A DNA stretch of 64,000 nt from Crateriforma conspicua. GTDB taxonomy: Bacteria > Planctomycetota > Planctomycetia > Pirellulales > Pirellulaceae. The translations under genes and the position numbers were made by a program. Positions 10,086 through 18,596 of this stretch are shown here, one piece after another. The stretch covers positions 1,426,001 through 1,490,000 of the forward strand of contig NZ_CP036319.1 of assembly GCF_007752935.1 (NCBI RefSeq). Direction: 5' to 3'. The notes beneath the pieces were generated by a model that was not told the origin of the DNA, did not search any database, and saw nothing but the letters and a program-made list of their open reading frames with translations. How positions within the stretch are numbered: position 1 is the stretch's first letter; every line of letters starts with the position of its first letter.

Positions 10086-11087
10086 ATGCCACGTCAGTCC
10101 AGGCCCTTCCTTCGCAAACAAACCAAGAGCTGGTATTGCTCGATTGGTGGTCGGCAAATCTCTCTGGGCAAGAACCGCGAAGCCGCGTTCGAGAAGTTTC
10201 ACAGCCTGATGGCAGACCGCGATCAACTCGCAGGCGAGATGACAACGCTCGACGAGTTGACCCAGTGCTACCTCGACTGGTGCCAAGCCAATCGCAAACC
10301 GGGCACGTACAAGCTGCACCGTCACTACCTGAAAACGTTTATTGGCCACGTCGGTCGCAGGCTAAGACCAGGACAATTGAGAGTCCACCACGTCACGAGA
10401 TGGCTGGAGACACTGACGACGATCAACTCGACCAGCCAAAACGATGCGATACAGAAAGTACAACGGATGCTGAATTGGTCCGTCGAGCAAGGCTATCTGA
10501 ATCGAAACCCGATCGCGGGTATGGCGAAGCCACGACGGAAACGGCGAGACGTGTTCTACACGCCAGAGCAATGGGAACAAATTCGCGAACACGCCCGCCC
10601 GCCATTCGACGACTTCCTCGACTTCCTATATTGCACGGGCTGCCGCCCGAAAGAAGCTCGCACGATCGAAGCCAGATTCATCCTGAACGACATGGTGATC
10701 TTTCCCACCGATGAATCCAAAGGCGAAATTGAACCGCGGGTGATCTATCTGGTGCCGAAAGCAAAAACGATCTTGGATCGACTGGCGGCGAAGCATCCGT
10801 CCGGACCAGTGTTCATCAACAGTCGCGGAAATCCATGGACAAAGGACTCGATCAAGTGCAGGCTCGATCGCATCTCGGGCAAGGTCGGTTTCCGATGTAT
10901 CGCCTACGGTGCTCGGCATAGCTGGGCGACCAATGCGTTGACCTCCGGCGGTGTCGATCCGATTTCGGCCGCCCATCTGATGGGACACCGAGATCCGACG
11001 ATGGTGGCACGCGTCTATAGCCACATCGCCAAGAACCCCGACTTCCTTCGGAAGCAAGCATTGAATGCCGTAAGTCCAACCGCCTAG
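10086..11087 (+). CDS. int: Tyrosine integrase of element 1
   Basis: 333 residues from ATG 10086. The open frame runs further upstream through the tRNA, but those codons translate tRNA sequence and are not coding. An N-terminal SAM-like core-binding domain precedes the catalytic domain. The latter has the Arg in CTGCRPKEAR, GARHSWATN (box II His and neighbours), LMGHRDP and the nucleophile Tyr in ARVYSH. The gene lies immediately inside attL and reads into the element. It should recombine the 44-bp core in tRNA-Pro. The stop is followed by a 442-bp non-coding stretch. Confidence 0.93.
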   Translation: MPRQSRPFLRKQTKSWYCSIGGRQISLGKNREAAFEKFHSLMADRDQLAGEMTTLDELTQCYLDWCQANRKPGTYKLHRHYLKTFIGHVGRRLRPGQLRVHHVTRWLETLTTINSTSQNDAIQKVQRMLNWSVEQGYLNRNPIAGMAKPRRKRRDVFYTPEQWEQIREHARPPFDDFLDFLYCTGCRPKEARTIEARFILNDMVIFPTDESKGEIEPRVIYLVPKAKTILDRLAAKHPSGPVFINSRGNPWTKDSIKCRLDRISGKVGFRCIAYGARHSWATNALTSGGVDPISAAHLMGHRDPTMVARVYSHIAKNPDFLRKQALNAVSPTA

Positions 11088-11280
11088 GGCTCCGCACCCC
11101 CAGTGCGGCGTTCTCGGGTCAAAAACGTCGTTTTTACAGAGTTCTAGGCGAAATTGTGTTTCACCCAATGCACGATCTTTCACTGATTTGGAGCTATATC
11201 GTGCACGGATCGCGACCGCTGCACTGCGGTGCTGAGCGGGACTCTTGAGCATCGATCGCCCCCTCAACGTTGGCCATCGT

Positions 11281-11310
11281 GTCCGAAAAAAGGTACACCC
11301 TTTTTCGGAC
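11281..11310. repeat. Perfect 10-bp-arm palindrome in a gene-free stretch
   Basis: The arms GTCCGAAAAA (11281-11290) and TTTTTCGGAC (11301-11310) flank a 10-nt spacer. The T run at the right arm could make it a terminator on either strand, or it could be an operator. The surrounding region 11088-11529 holds no convincing gene. It also contains a partial copy of the GCACGA arm-site word near 11166-11175. Confidence 0.5.
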
Positions 11311-11466
11311 CGGAGTCAAAACGCGATGTCGTCCACCGTCCGACGGGATTACATACCCGCTCGGCCATCCTATCTCGGACAGCCTCAGGCTTTGTTTTCG
11401 TGGCCAATGACCCGACTGGAAGGGCATTTGCGAAGCGAGAGGGGCAGTTTCGGAGACCTGACTCAA

Positions 11467-11508
11467 AGAAAAAAAAACGGCCAACCCCGAGGGAAGCCGC
11501 GTTGGCGT
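11467..11508 (-). terminator. Probable terminator for the 11530-11841 gene
   Basis: A short GC stem (GCCAAC at 11480 with GTTGGC at 11501) is followed on the minus strand by a run of at least eight T. It sits just past the stop of the minus-strand gene. Confidence 0.5.
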
Positions 11509-11529
11509 GTTCTGCCTTCAAATTCTCAT

Positions 11530-11841
11530 TTAGCCACGAAACTGAGGGCGATGCTCGGCCTTCACATAGCGAACACCGTCACGGACTTCATTCTCGGTGA
11601 TGAAGTACTTGTGAATGGTTGATTTCCCCGCTTCCTCCTTCGGAAGCGTGTTACTTATGGCCGCCTCGGTAACCGAGGGTGCCGCCGCCATTGCTCCTTT
11701 GCCAACCTCCCCGCCCGTCAAATCAAATGTACCCCACGCGAGGAATACATCCATTCCTTTGTCAGTTGGCGGAGGACTGCCTTCTTCGAATTCAATTGTA
11801 CCGTCGAGCGGTCCGCCCTCGTGCGTCAATCTAACGAGCAT
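11530..11841 (-). CDS. Hypothetical protein, 103 residues
   Basis: ATG at 11841, stop followed by a likely terminator. The N-terminus (MLVRLTHEGGPLDGTIEFEEG) suggests a small beta-rich fold. The C-terminus reads YFITENEVRDGVRYVKAEHRP. There is no signal peptide or membrane helix. I recognise no family. It is divergent in direction from the integrase and lies upstream of a secreted Cys-rich protein gene on the same strand. Confidence 0.55.
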   Translation of the reverse strand: MLVRLTHEGGPLDGTIEFEEGSPPPTDKGMDVFLAWGTFDLTGGEVGKGAMAAAPSVTEAAISNTLPKEEAGKSTIHKYFITENEVRDGVRYVKAEHRPQFRG

Positions 11842-11912
11842 TCTGTCTCCTTAGGAAATCGCTTCCGGCCAACCCGACGGCAGGCGTTTTGGCGAACGCA
11901 ACAAACCGCCGC

Positions 11913-12554
11913 TTATCGGACGGTGGTAAGACAAACCCGCTTCTGCTCACTGAAAGAGCTACCGCAGCTATACGGCAAGCCAGTGATTGGATCCTTCTTG
12001 CAGTATCTGCAATCGCGGAATCGGATGCATGGGTCCGCCTCGGTTCCGGTCCAGGGGGTGCAGTACTTCTTCTTGCCGCATACAGAAACATCCGTTTCGC
12101 AGTATTGCCGAGAAGGATACTCACCAGGTCCGCAGGCTGAAGAGGTTGGATCGTAACAGCAACGGGTGCAGTAACGAGTGCAGATGCGGTTGCCGTTCTC
12201 GTCGTAGTACCATCCGCAACAATACTGGCCACAGGGATACTCGTTTGGTCCACAGACATCACTGATTCCTGGGCAGGACTGCACCGGAACGGTCGTTACC
12301 GCACAGGGTGAGCAACTCGATCGCTGCTGGCACACAACGTCGCAGTCCTGAACAGGGACTCCGCAACCCCAATTGTCTGGGACACAATAAGTTCCATAGC
12401 CAGTACAAATCCGGTTCCCGTCTTGATCGTAGTACCAGGTACGACAACAGCTTCCCGATGGTCGTTCTCCTGGCCCACAGGAAAACCGACACTGGCCAAA
12501 GGCCACCGACGGCAACGAAACAAAAATGCAAAGAAGAAGTAAGCCCGATTTCAT
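11913..12554 (-). CDS. Secreted cysteine-rich repeat protein
   Basis: 213 residues from the ATG at 12554, which opens a clear signal peptide (MKSGLLLLCIFVSLPSVAFGQ). The open frame extends 44 codons upstream, but those residues lack any sensible domain. The mature part carries at least two and probably three copies of a module with the pattern CGPxExPxGxxC, a WYYDxxGNRIC segment and further cysteines. Such a density of cysteines implies a disulfide-stabilised extracellular protein. The role is unknown; surface adhesion or peptide binding are guesses. The gene is divergent from 12790, with the lox-like palindrome between them. Confidence 0.7.
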   Translation of the reverse strand: MKSGLLLLCIFVSLPSVAFGQCRFSCGPGERPSGSCCRTWYYDQDGNRICTGYGTYCVPDNWGCGVPVQDCDVVCQQRSSCSPCAVTTVPVQSCPGISDVCGPNEYPCGQYCCGWYYDENGNRICTRYCTRCCYDPTSSACGPGEYPSRQYCETDVSVCGKKKYCTPWTGTEADPCIRFRDCRYCKKDPITGLPYSCGSSFSEQKRVCLTTVR

Positions 12555-12697
12555 GCATATCTCCAAATGTGCGTCGTGATTGAAAGCCCACGTCCTGACG
12601 ACTATCCCCGTCAAGCGACATAAACGTGATCGGGAATATAGACGATCAACACCTGAAGAGGGGGTGTTTCCCACCACCTCTCTCATTGACTTGATTT

Positions 12698-12731
12698 TTA
12701 ACGTCGTATAAAGTGGGTTATACGACGTTAA
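12698..12731. other. loxP-like palindromic recombination site or operator
   Basis: Two 13-bp inverted arms, TTAACGTCGTATA (12698-12710) and its exact complement (12719-12731), flank an asymmetric 8-bp spacer AAGTGGGT. The perfect palindrome extends to 16 bp per arm (12696-12711 and 12718-12733). Each arm matches the phage P1 loxP arm at 11 of 13 positions, and the spacing is the same. A 346-residue Xer/Cre-like recombinase is encoded about 760 bp away. An operator for the divergent genes 11913 and 12790 is the alternative. Confidence 0.65.
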
Positions 12732-12789
12732 AACGAGCTCGGTGGTGGACCGGTTTTCACCGCCCGCGATCGGGCAATAGGAGGACGAG

Positions 12790-13482
12790 ATGGCCGGATT
12801 GGACAGAATTCAGAAGCGGTTCGACGAACTCGCGGAGATGGCGAAAGAGATTTCGGACAGTCTTTCGATCGAGACACGACGTGTCGCGAATTGGTATGGC
12901 GATGGAAGCAGCGATCGGAAATTCGAGGTGCTGGACTGCAGTCTGCTCACCGAATGGCATGCATCGGTCCTGTCCCTAATTGACCGGATCCTCGGCGAAA
13001 GCCATCCGACGCGTGAGAGTTTCCGGTCCGCATACTCTCCGAATACTCAATCGCACCAAGATTTCCGTCGGCTCGAATCGCTGTTTCGGTCGGCAAAGAA
13101 TGATTTTGAAGGCGGCTACCTGTTCGACGTGGCCAATCTCGTCCATGCCGACGTCTTCGCTGACGAACTCGAACAAGCAAAACACTTCCTGGACAACAAC
13201 TTCAAGGTTGCCGCTGCCGTCATCGCGGGCACCGTGCTGGAAACCACGCTTCGCAGGATGTGCGACACGCATCCGGAGTTGTCGCCATCCGACAACATCA
13301 ACGGTATGAACACCGATCTCTACACGGGCGGCGTGTACGGAAAAGCCGTCAATAAACAGGTTGGATCATGGGGCGACATCCGAAATGACGCTGCCCACGG
13401 TCGACCGGACGAATTCGACCACCAGCAGGTCAACCAAATGATCACGGGGATCCGTGATTTTGTGGCCAAACACATGAGCTAA
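12790..13482 (+). CDS. HEPN/DUF4145-like protein
   Basis: 230 residues. The C-terminal half (AAAVIAGTVLETTLRRM, then GDIRNDAAHGRPDEF) fits the HEPN-like domain of DUF4145-type proteins. RNDAAH gives the Arg-X4-His pattern used by HEPN ribonucleases. The N-terminal half is helical and charged with no recognised family. HEPN domains occur in toxins, abortive-infection proteins and defence systems. It ends 10 bp before a tyrosine recombinase gene and is probably cotranscribed with it. Whether it cuts RNA is inference. Confidence 0.6.
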   Translation: MAGLDRIQKRFDELAEMAKEISDSLSIETRRVANWYGDGSSDRKFEVLDCSLLTEWHASVLSLIDRILGESHPTRESFRSAYSPNTQSHQDFRRLESLFRSAKNDFEGGYLFDVANLVHADVFADELEQAKHFLDNNFKVAAAVIAGTVLETTLRRMCDTHPELSPSDNINGMNTDLYTGGVYGKAVNKQVGSWGDIRNDAAHGRPDEFDHQQVNQMITGIRDFVAKHMS

Positions 13483-13492
13483 GGAGAGCACC

Positions 13493-14533
13493 ATGACCAA
13501 AACAGAACTGATCACCACCAACAACGCCCTGCCCCCGTCTTTCGGTGGTCAACTTCCCGCCGAGCCGATGGAGCTCCGGCCGCTGGTCGCCCAAGCGTTC
13601 GAAGCCTGGCTCAACAAGACCGAGAGCAAGGCAACACGCACGGCCTATCGCAACGATGTCGAGCAGTTTTTGCGGTTTCAGAACGTCGACATCGACCACT
13701 TGGAGACCATGATCCAGTTCGTTCCCGATGATGTCACGCGGTGGCGGGATCACCTGCTTTCCGAAGGCGGTCGCCCGGATCGCGTCGGAAACAAGACGCC
13801 TGGCGAGAACTCAACCGTTACTCGCAAGATCACTTCCCTCCGCTCGTTTTTCTCGTTCCTGCAAAACTACGGCTACCGCGGAGCCAACCCCGCCGCTCCG
13901 GACTTCGTGAAAGCTCCCAAGGTGTCCGACAAAGGGCTGACACCTTCGATCCTGCCGAAGATGGTCGGGCAATTGCTGGATGCCCCCTCTTGCGACACGC
14001 CATCGGGGAAACGCGACCGGGCTGTCTTGGCGGTGTTCGCCTACATGGCCCTTCGCGTCGACGAGCTGTACCACATCAACGTCGGCAACATCCAGCGTGA
14101 CGGGGAACACACCGTCGTCCGCATCAAGGGCAAAGGCAATGAGCTTCGTCGCGGTGTGATGCCACCGATCGCAGCCTCGGCCGTCAACGAATGGATCGAA
14201 CACGCCAAGATCGAAAAAGACCGCTCTGGTCCCCTGTTTCGTCCATCCCTATCGCCCCGCGGTCAGGGCCGAGACGGCTTCAAACGTGGGCGAATGACCA
14301 TCCGCTCGATACAGCGTCTGGTGAAGAAGTATTGCCTAGCCGTCGGGATCGACGAGGAAGTCAGTGTTCACTCGCTCCGGGTGACCGCCGCGACCGAAGC
14401 CGACAAGGCGGGGATTCCGCTGATCGATATTCAGCATTGGCTTGGGCACAAAGACCCGCGAACAACGCTTCGCTATATTCGAGGAACTGAAAACCTCGAT
14501 CGTAGTCCAGCTTACACCATTCGGTACGGCTAG
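13493..14533 (+). CDS. Xer/Cre-like tyrosine recombinase
   Basis: 346 residues, longer than XerC/D (about 300) and close to Cre (343). An N-terminal core-binding domain covers residues 30-130. The catalytic residues are all visible: Arg188 (ALRVDEL), His293 and Arg296 (HSLRVTAA), His319 (WLGHKDP) and Tyr328 (TTLRYIR). A second recombinase besides the integrase, on a plasmid-like element with ParA and RepA, fits a dimer-resolution role as for Cre in P1. The palindrome at 12698-12731 is the natural candidate site. A stop-to-start distance of 10 bp links it to the HEPN-like gene. Confidence 0.88.
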   Translation: MTKTELITTNNALPPSFGGQLPAEPMELRPLVAQAFEAWLNKTESKATRTAYRNDVEQFLRFQNVDIDHLETMIQFVPDDVTRWRDHLLSEGGRPDRVGNKTPGENSTVTRKITSLRSFFSFLQNYGYRGANPAAPDFVKAPKVSDKGLTPSILPKMVGQLLDAPSCDTPSGKRDRAVLAVFAYMALRVDELYHINVGNIQRDGEHTVVRIKGKGNELRRGVMPPIAASAVNEWIEHAKIEKDRSGPLFRPSLSPRGQGRDGFKRGRMTIRSIQRLVKKYCLAVGIDEEVSVHSLRVTAATEADKAGIPLIDIQHWLGHKDPRTTLRYIRGTENLDRSPAYTIRYG

Positions 14534-14574
14534 TTGCTTTCCATCCAGCCACTCAACGACACTGCTGAAGTGAA

Positions 14575-15408
14575 ATGAATCAGAGCGCCCGGTTGCTGTC
14601 AGAACCATCCTGCATGGCAATTCTATCGTTCGCAGCGGCCCATGTTCTCGAACAACGACGGACATCCGGATCTGGAGCCGATCGCACGGAAGAAGTGGTT
14701 TCACGCCCTGAGTGCTTCAAAGATCCCGAGCTGTATAGAGCCCTACTTCCGAAGTTCGATCTTACGACGATCGATGCCGCATTGCGATGGTTGACCTATT
14801 GCGACTACCTAATCGGCTCAAAAGAGGTGAATTTCGGAGGCCAGAGCATTTGGACTGAACTGACGGAGAAGGGACGTGCTGCGGCCAAGAAGGGTGAGCT
14901 CGCTGAAGAAGACCGAAGGTTGCTTCACGGACAAGAAGAGCCACACGAGGTCTTTATCGCACATCAATTCAACACCCAAGACAGCGAGCTTGTTTCCTAC
15001 ATCCGTGGCCGTGTTCTAGAGCCTGCAGGATTCAACGCCATCGACGGTCGAGCAGATGGTCTCGAAGCTTTCCGCACCGCGATCGTCGAGAAGATTCGTC
15101 GAGCGAGGTTCTTTGTTTGCCTTCTCACTAAACGGAATAGCCTCACAGCAGGTGGTTCTGCGTCTAGCGTATGGCTCTATCAAGAGACTGGGGTTGCCGT
15201 CGCATTCGGGAAACGCCCGCTCCTGCTCGTCGAAGAGGGGATAGATAGAGAATACGTGGGAGAGCTGCAGAGCATCTATGAGCACATTGTGTTCTCGCGA
15301 AGCAATCACCCTGACAAGTTCGACAGTATCAGACCACGCCTAGAGAATGATCTCAAGGCAAATGACATGGCCCTTCCGAAGGCGAGCAAAGGGTCTCGGT
15401 CAAGATAA
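14575..15408 (+). CDS. TIR-like domain protein with N-terminal winged-helix-like region
   Basis: 277 residues. Residues 1-110 look like a helical or winged-helix region. Residues 125-245 have the order of a TIR or TIR-like nucleotide-binding fold: strand VFIAHQF, a helix, ARFFVCLLTKR, then VWLYQETGVAVAFGKRPLLL. Glu204 in this last segment is at the position of the catalytic Glu of NAD-cleaving TIR domains. A nucleoside deoxyribosyltransferase-like fold is the alternative. It lies 42 bp after the recombinase gene. Role as a defence effector is inference from the fold and neighbours. Confidence 0.55.
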   Translation: MNQSARLLSEPSCMAILSFAAAHVLEQRRTSGSGADRTEEVVSRPECFKDPELYRALLPKFDLTTIDAALRWLTYCDYLIGSKEVNFGGQSIWTELTEKGRAAAKKGELAEEDRRLLHGQEEPHEVFIAHQFNTQDSELVSYIRGRVLEPAGFNAIDGRADGLEAFRTAIVEKIRRARFFVCLLTKRNSLTAGGSASSVWLYQETGVAVAFGKRPLLLVEEGIDREYVGELQSIYEHIVFSRSNHPDKFDSIRPRLENDLKANDMALPKASKGSRSR

Positions 15409-15477
15409 AATCTGCTATCTGCCCATACGACATGGAAGCGAGATGCCGATCCGCGTTTTAGTTCCTGACTATCCTCA

Positions 15478-16185
15478 TTAGCGTCTAGCCTCCAAGCAGG
15501 ACTGCCCTTTGGCGGCAAGGATCGCGTTTGCGATCTCATCACATCCATGAATTTCTGCGGCTTTTGCAACCCGATGCCATAACCGATCGGATCTGGGAGG
15601 ACGTAGTTGATCGTGCTTGAGGAACACGTCAAGGGCTTCACGCTTGCCGCCCGCAGCCGCGACGTGCATGGCGGTGTAGTTGGTTCGGTTCGTGGCGAGG
15701 GGATCGGCACCGCTCTTTATGAGCCGGCGAATCATTGCTGGCTGGTTTGTCGCGGCTGCAATGTGGAGTGGAGTGTCACGAACATCGTTGGTGGCATTTG
15801 GATCGGCGTGGGCCTCGAGTAAGTCGATGGCCATGTAGTCGTGCTTTGTGCGAGCAGCCAAATGTAGCGGAGTTTGACCCGCCGTTCCGCCAATGTCTGC
15901 GTTGACGTTGAACTCCAGGAGCAGCTTGACAAAACCGGCGTTGCCAGTTCGAGCTGCTCGATGGATGAGCCTGTCGCTTCCCTTTCCTATCGCCGGATTC
16001 GGATCAACACCAAGTGCATGCAAGCGTCGTGCTTCCTCGATCCGACCAAACTTCTCGGCGACTTCCATGGCCAATCTGCCGTCTACATCGCGACCATGCA
16101 CATTTGCGCCATCAGCCACGGCTGCTTCGAAATCCGAAAGGCAGGATAATCTGATGGCATGAAAGAGGGCGTAGTCTGGATGCAT
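15478..16185 (-). CDS. Ankyrin-repeat protein
   Basis: About 235 residues from the ATG at 16185. An earlier ATG at 16362 would overlap the divergent parA gene and adds basic, unstructured sequence. At least five ankyrin repeats are seen (for example GQTPLHLAARTKHDYMAIDLL and RDTPLHIAAATNQPAMIRRLI). Ankyrin repeats bind other proteins; no catalytic domain or signal peptide is evident. It is convergent with the TIR-like gene and divergent from parA. Confidence 0.8.
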   Translation of the reverse strand: MHPDYALFHAIRLSCLSDFEAAVADGANVHGRDVDGRLAMEVAEKFGRIEEARRLHALGVDPNPAIGKGSDRLIHRAARTGNAGFVKLLLEFNVNADIGGTAGQTPLHLAARTKHDYMAIDLLEAHADPNATNDVRDTPLHIAAATNQPAMIRRLIKSGADPLATNRTNYTAMHVAAAGGKREALDVFLKHDQLRPPRSDRLWHRVAKAAEIHGCDEIANAILAAKGQSCLEARR

Positions 16186-16349
16186 GTCGCTCGCGAAAAG
16201 CAACACGCTGCCATGAGGCACGCGAGCGAACAATGATTTTTTCGCTGGGCGTAAAGGTCCCTGTGGACAAGTTTCCGGTAAGACTTGCGCAGCAGAGCCG
16301 ATTGCTTCACGCTCGACCGTGACGCCGCAACCACGGCGATACGGTGACC

Positions 16350-16970
16350 ATGATCTACGCATTCCTCAGTCAAAAAGGCGGTGTCGGAAAAACAACGCTC
16401 TCGATCCACACAGCAGCCGAGCTAACACGGCGGAAACGTCGCGTCCTGTTGATCGATGCCGATCCGCAGGGCAGCGCTTTGTCCTGGTCGAATTGTCGAG
16501 AAGATGCGATGTTCATCGTTGTCGGGATGCCGAAGGCGACGCTACACAAAGAAATCGAAGCCATCTCGGCAGATTACGACGATGTCGTGATCGACGGACC
16601 GCCACGCGCGGCGGAGATCGCGAAGTCGATCATTCTCGCCGCCGACTTGGTGGTCATCCCTCTTCAGCCATCACCACTCGATGTTTGGGAAGCGACGAAG
16701 ACGCTAGATCTGATCCGTGAAGCGCAGGTATTCCGCCCAGAGATCCGATGCTGCCTCGCAATTAACCGACGCATTGTGAACACGGCCATTGGACGGGATG
16801 TGCGATTAGCTCTGCGAGAACTCGATGTTCCGGTCTTGAAAACTGACATTGGTCAGCGAGTTGCTTTTGCCGAATCCGCGGCCCAAGGCGGCACGGTTAT
16901 CGACGCCGCGGATTCGAAAGCGGCGGACGAGATCAAGAGATTTGTGAACGAGTTACGGAGGATCAAATGA
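16350..16970 (+). CDS. parA: ParA-family partition ATPase
   Basis: 206 residues. The deviant Walker A motif QKGGVGKTT sits at residues 8-16, with LLIDADPQGSALSW and VVIDGPPRAAE following. It has no N-terminal HTH, as in the small type Ib ParA proteins. It should segregate the element in its replicating form by forming ATP-dependent patterns on the nucleoid. The stop overlaps the ATG of the RHH gene by 4 bp, the usual arrangement of a parA-parG-type cassette. The GTG at 16344 is an alternative start. Confidence 0.9.
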   Translation: MIYAFLSQKGGVGKTTLSIHTAAELTRRKRRVLLIDADPQGSALSWSNCREDAMFIVVGMPKATLHKEIEAISADYDDVVIDGPPRAAEIAKSIILAADLVVIPLQPSPLDVWEATKTLDLIREAQVFRPEIRCCLAINRRIVNTAIGRDVRLALRELDVPVLKTDIGQRVAFAESAAQGGTVIDAADSKAADEIKRFVNELRRIK

Positions 16971-17200
16971 GCAAGAAGATCAAATTAACGACGCGGTCCA
17001 ATGCGGCCAGCAAGCCGGAAGCCGACGCATGGGTGGACGAAGCTGGCGATGGGAAATCAACGACCAATCAGTCCAAGCCCGTCCGTTTGACGTTTGATCT
17101 CGATCGCGAACTGCACACGAAACTACGGCGATACTGCTTCGACCAAGAGATCCACGTGTCGGCGTTTGTCCGCTGCCTGATTCGAGACTCAGTAGAGTAA
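16967..17200 (+). CDS. Small RHH partition partner (ParG/ParB-like)
   Basis: 77 residues. A charged flexible N-terminus precedes a ribbon-helix-helix-like segment (PVRLTFDLDRELHTKLRRYC, then helix HVSAFVRCLIRDSV). Small RHH proteins overlapping a type Ib parA are centromere-binding partners. A bulged GC hairpin at 17203-17226 follows. The centromere is not identified. Confidence 0.75.
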   Translation: MSKKIKLTTRSNAASKPEADAWVDEAGDGKSTTNQSKPVRLTFDLDRELHTKLRRYCFDQEIHVSAFVRCLIRDSVE

Positions 17201-17765
17201 CCGCTCCATTGCGAACGGAGGCGGTACATGTGCAAAACAACACTATCTCCAGTGATTTTAGATGTTTCTGCATCTTTGCTGTCTCCCCTGGCGTCACGTT
17301 TCGACGGAGTTTAGTGACGCAAAACTCGACGTCGAAATCTAACGCTCTGTCAAATTTAGCGGACAGTCTTACCGATGAGGCTTGCTGACCCCACGTAGCT
17401 TTTGCAAACTCGGGATTTGCAAGCAATTAGAATGGGAACGGGTGTTGCTCCTCCTTGATTCAACCGATGTTTTCACGAAGCGAGAGCGAACGCACTGATT
17501 AACAAAGATTCGCCAGAATTGTACGGTAGGTAATGAACAAAAACCTACCATCACGAAGTGCTTGCGATCTGTTCGGCGGAAAAGAGAAGCTCGCAGCGCG
17601 TATAGTTGGGGCAATTGCGGAACCCAGTCATCTTTCTGAACAGTTTTTGACATCTGCGAAGCCACTGGGAATTCTTGCTGCAATGACCAGGTGGCGTGCT
17701 CCCCAAAAACTGGTCCATGAGTTATGAGAGTGTACCGGCCAATAACGGCCAAGGAGACTCTCGAG
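17201..17765. other. Gene-free stretch after the partition cassette
   Basis: No convincing gene. An imperfect hairpin lies just after the RHH stop (17203-17226). An inverted repeat GCGTCAC / GTGACGC spans about 17291-17320. The sequence around 17700-17750 carries short inverted repeats around GGCC before a good Shine-Dalgarno. Any of these could be centromere DNA or IS debris. Confidence 0.4.
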
Positions 17766-17915
17766 ATGAAACAAGCACGAAAGCGACGTAAGCCCGAACA
17801 GATCGTCAAGGCGATTGACGAATTGTGTCTAGCTCAACCCAATCCTCCAAGCGATAAGACATTGAAAGCCATGGACGCATTGCACGCGAAGTACGTTGAC
17901 GTCGAACCCAACTAG
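17766..17915 (+). CDS. Short hypothetical, possible IS3 OrfA remnant
   Basis: 49 residues with AAGGAG 8 nt before the ATG. The start (MKQARKRRKPEQIVKAI) resembles the first helix of IS3-family OrfA transposases, but the rest does not continue that family. It may be a truncated transposase start or an independent small protein. Confidence 0.35.
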   Translation: MKQARKRRKPEQIVKAIDELCLAQPNPPSDKTLKAMDALHAKYVDVEPN

Positions 17916-17966
17916 CGGATTTTGGATTCTGGTAATTTGGTATAGGGTGTACGATTGGATCGCGAC

Positions 17967-18596
17967 ATGATGACGCATGAGCGTGGACTGGAAATATATG
18001 CTCAGGCTGTGGAGTTTTGGGATGCCTACGTAGCCGGCGAGCTTCAAGAGGATGATGGAAGACTATTGCAAGCTGGCCCGCGAGCGAGAGAATTGAACGA
18101 AGCAGTCGTCGGATTTTTTCGATTTTGTGAAGGGATTGCTTGCGCCAGTACCAACGCTGACCGGCTTAAGCGGGAAGCGACCGTCGTCTTTAAGGACCTT
18201 TCGAAAGTGAAAGGTGAAAAACGCCGAAAGAAAGGACGGGATGGTCAAGCTGCATCTTGGCTGATGAGCTTCAACGAGCCGGACGGAGAGATTGTGAATC
18301 ATATCGCGATCGACTCTGAATGCTTGAAGGAGACTCTTCCCACCTACCGTGTGGCTGTCATGATGTGCCACCTAATTCTGTACGAAATTGGTCATTTGGT
18401 TTTGCATGGCCAAATTCTGGAGCAAAGGGATACTGATGCGACCGTGTGGTATGCAAACAGCGCGTCACCGGTGTTCGAACAAGAGGCGTGGTCGTTTTGC
18501 TACGCAGTGCTTGGAACTGCTTTCGGCCGCACTGCTCATCGGAACAAAGCTGACGGTTCCGATGATTGCCAAATGTGGCTATCTCCTGTTTTCTGA
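17967..18596 (+). CDS. ImmA/IrrE-like protein with altered zinc motif
   Basis: 209 residues from ATG 17967; an in-frame TTG at 17955 is also possible. The segment CHLILYEIGHLVLHG aligns with the HExxH helix of ImmA/IrrE metallopeptidases, but the first His is Tyr. The downstream EQEAWSFCYAVLG matches the conserved Glu-containing helix of the family. ImmA/IrrE proteases cleave repressors and control mobile elements or toxins. With a zinc ligand missing this copy may be inactive or a binding protein. It is a single gene between partition and relaxase genes. Confidence 0.5.
   Translation: MMTHERGLEIYAQAVEFWDAYVAGELQEDDGRLLQAGPRARELNEAVVGFFRFCEGIACASTNADRLKREATVVFKDLSKVKGEKRRKKGRDGQAASWLMSFNEPDGEIVNHIAIDSECLKETLPTYRVAVMMCHLILYEIGHLVLHGQILEQRDTDATVWYANSASPVFEQEAWSFCYAVLGTAFGRTAHRNKADGSDDCQMWLSPVF

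Noticed and set aside
12696-12733. The palindrome as a plain transcription terminator
   Set aside because: It lies between divergent genes and so is downstream of neither, and the stem is AT-rich without a following T run.
17369-17809. 146-residue minus-strand open frame
   Set aside because: No family, no ribosome site, and composition unlike a protein; it crosses a repeat-rich stretch.
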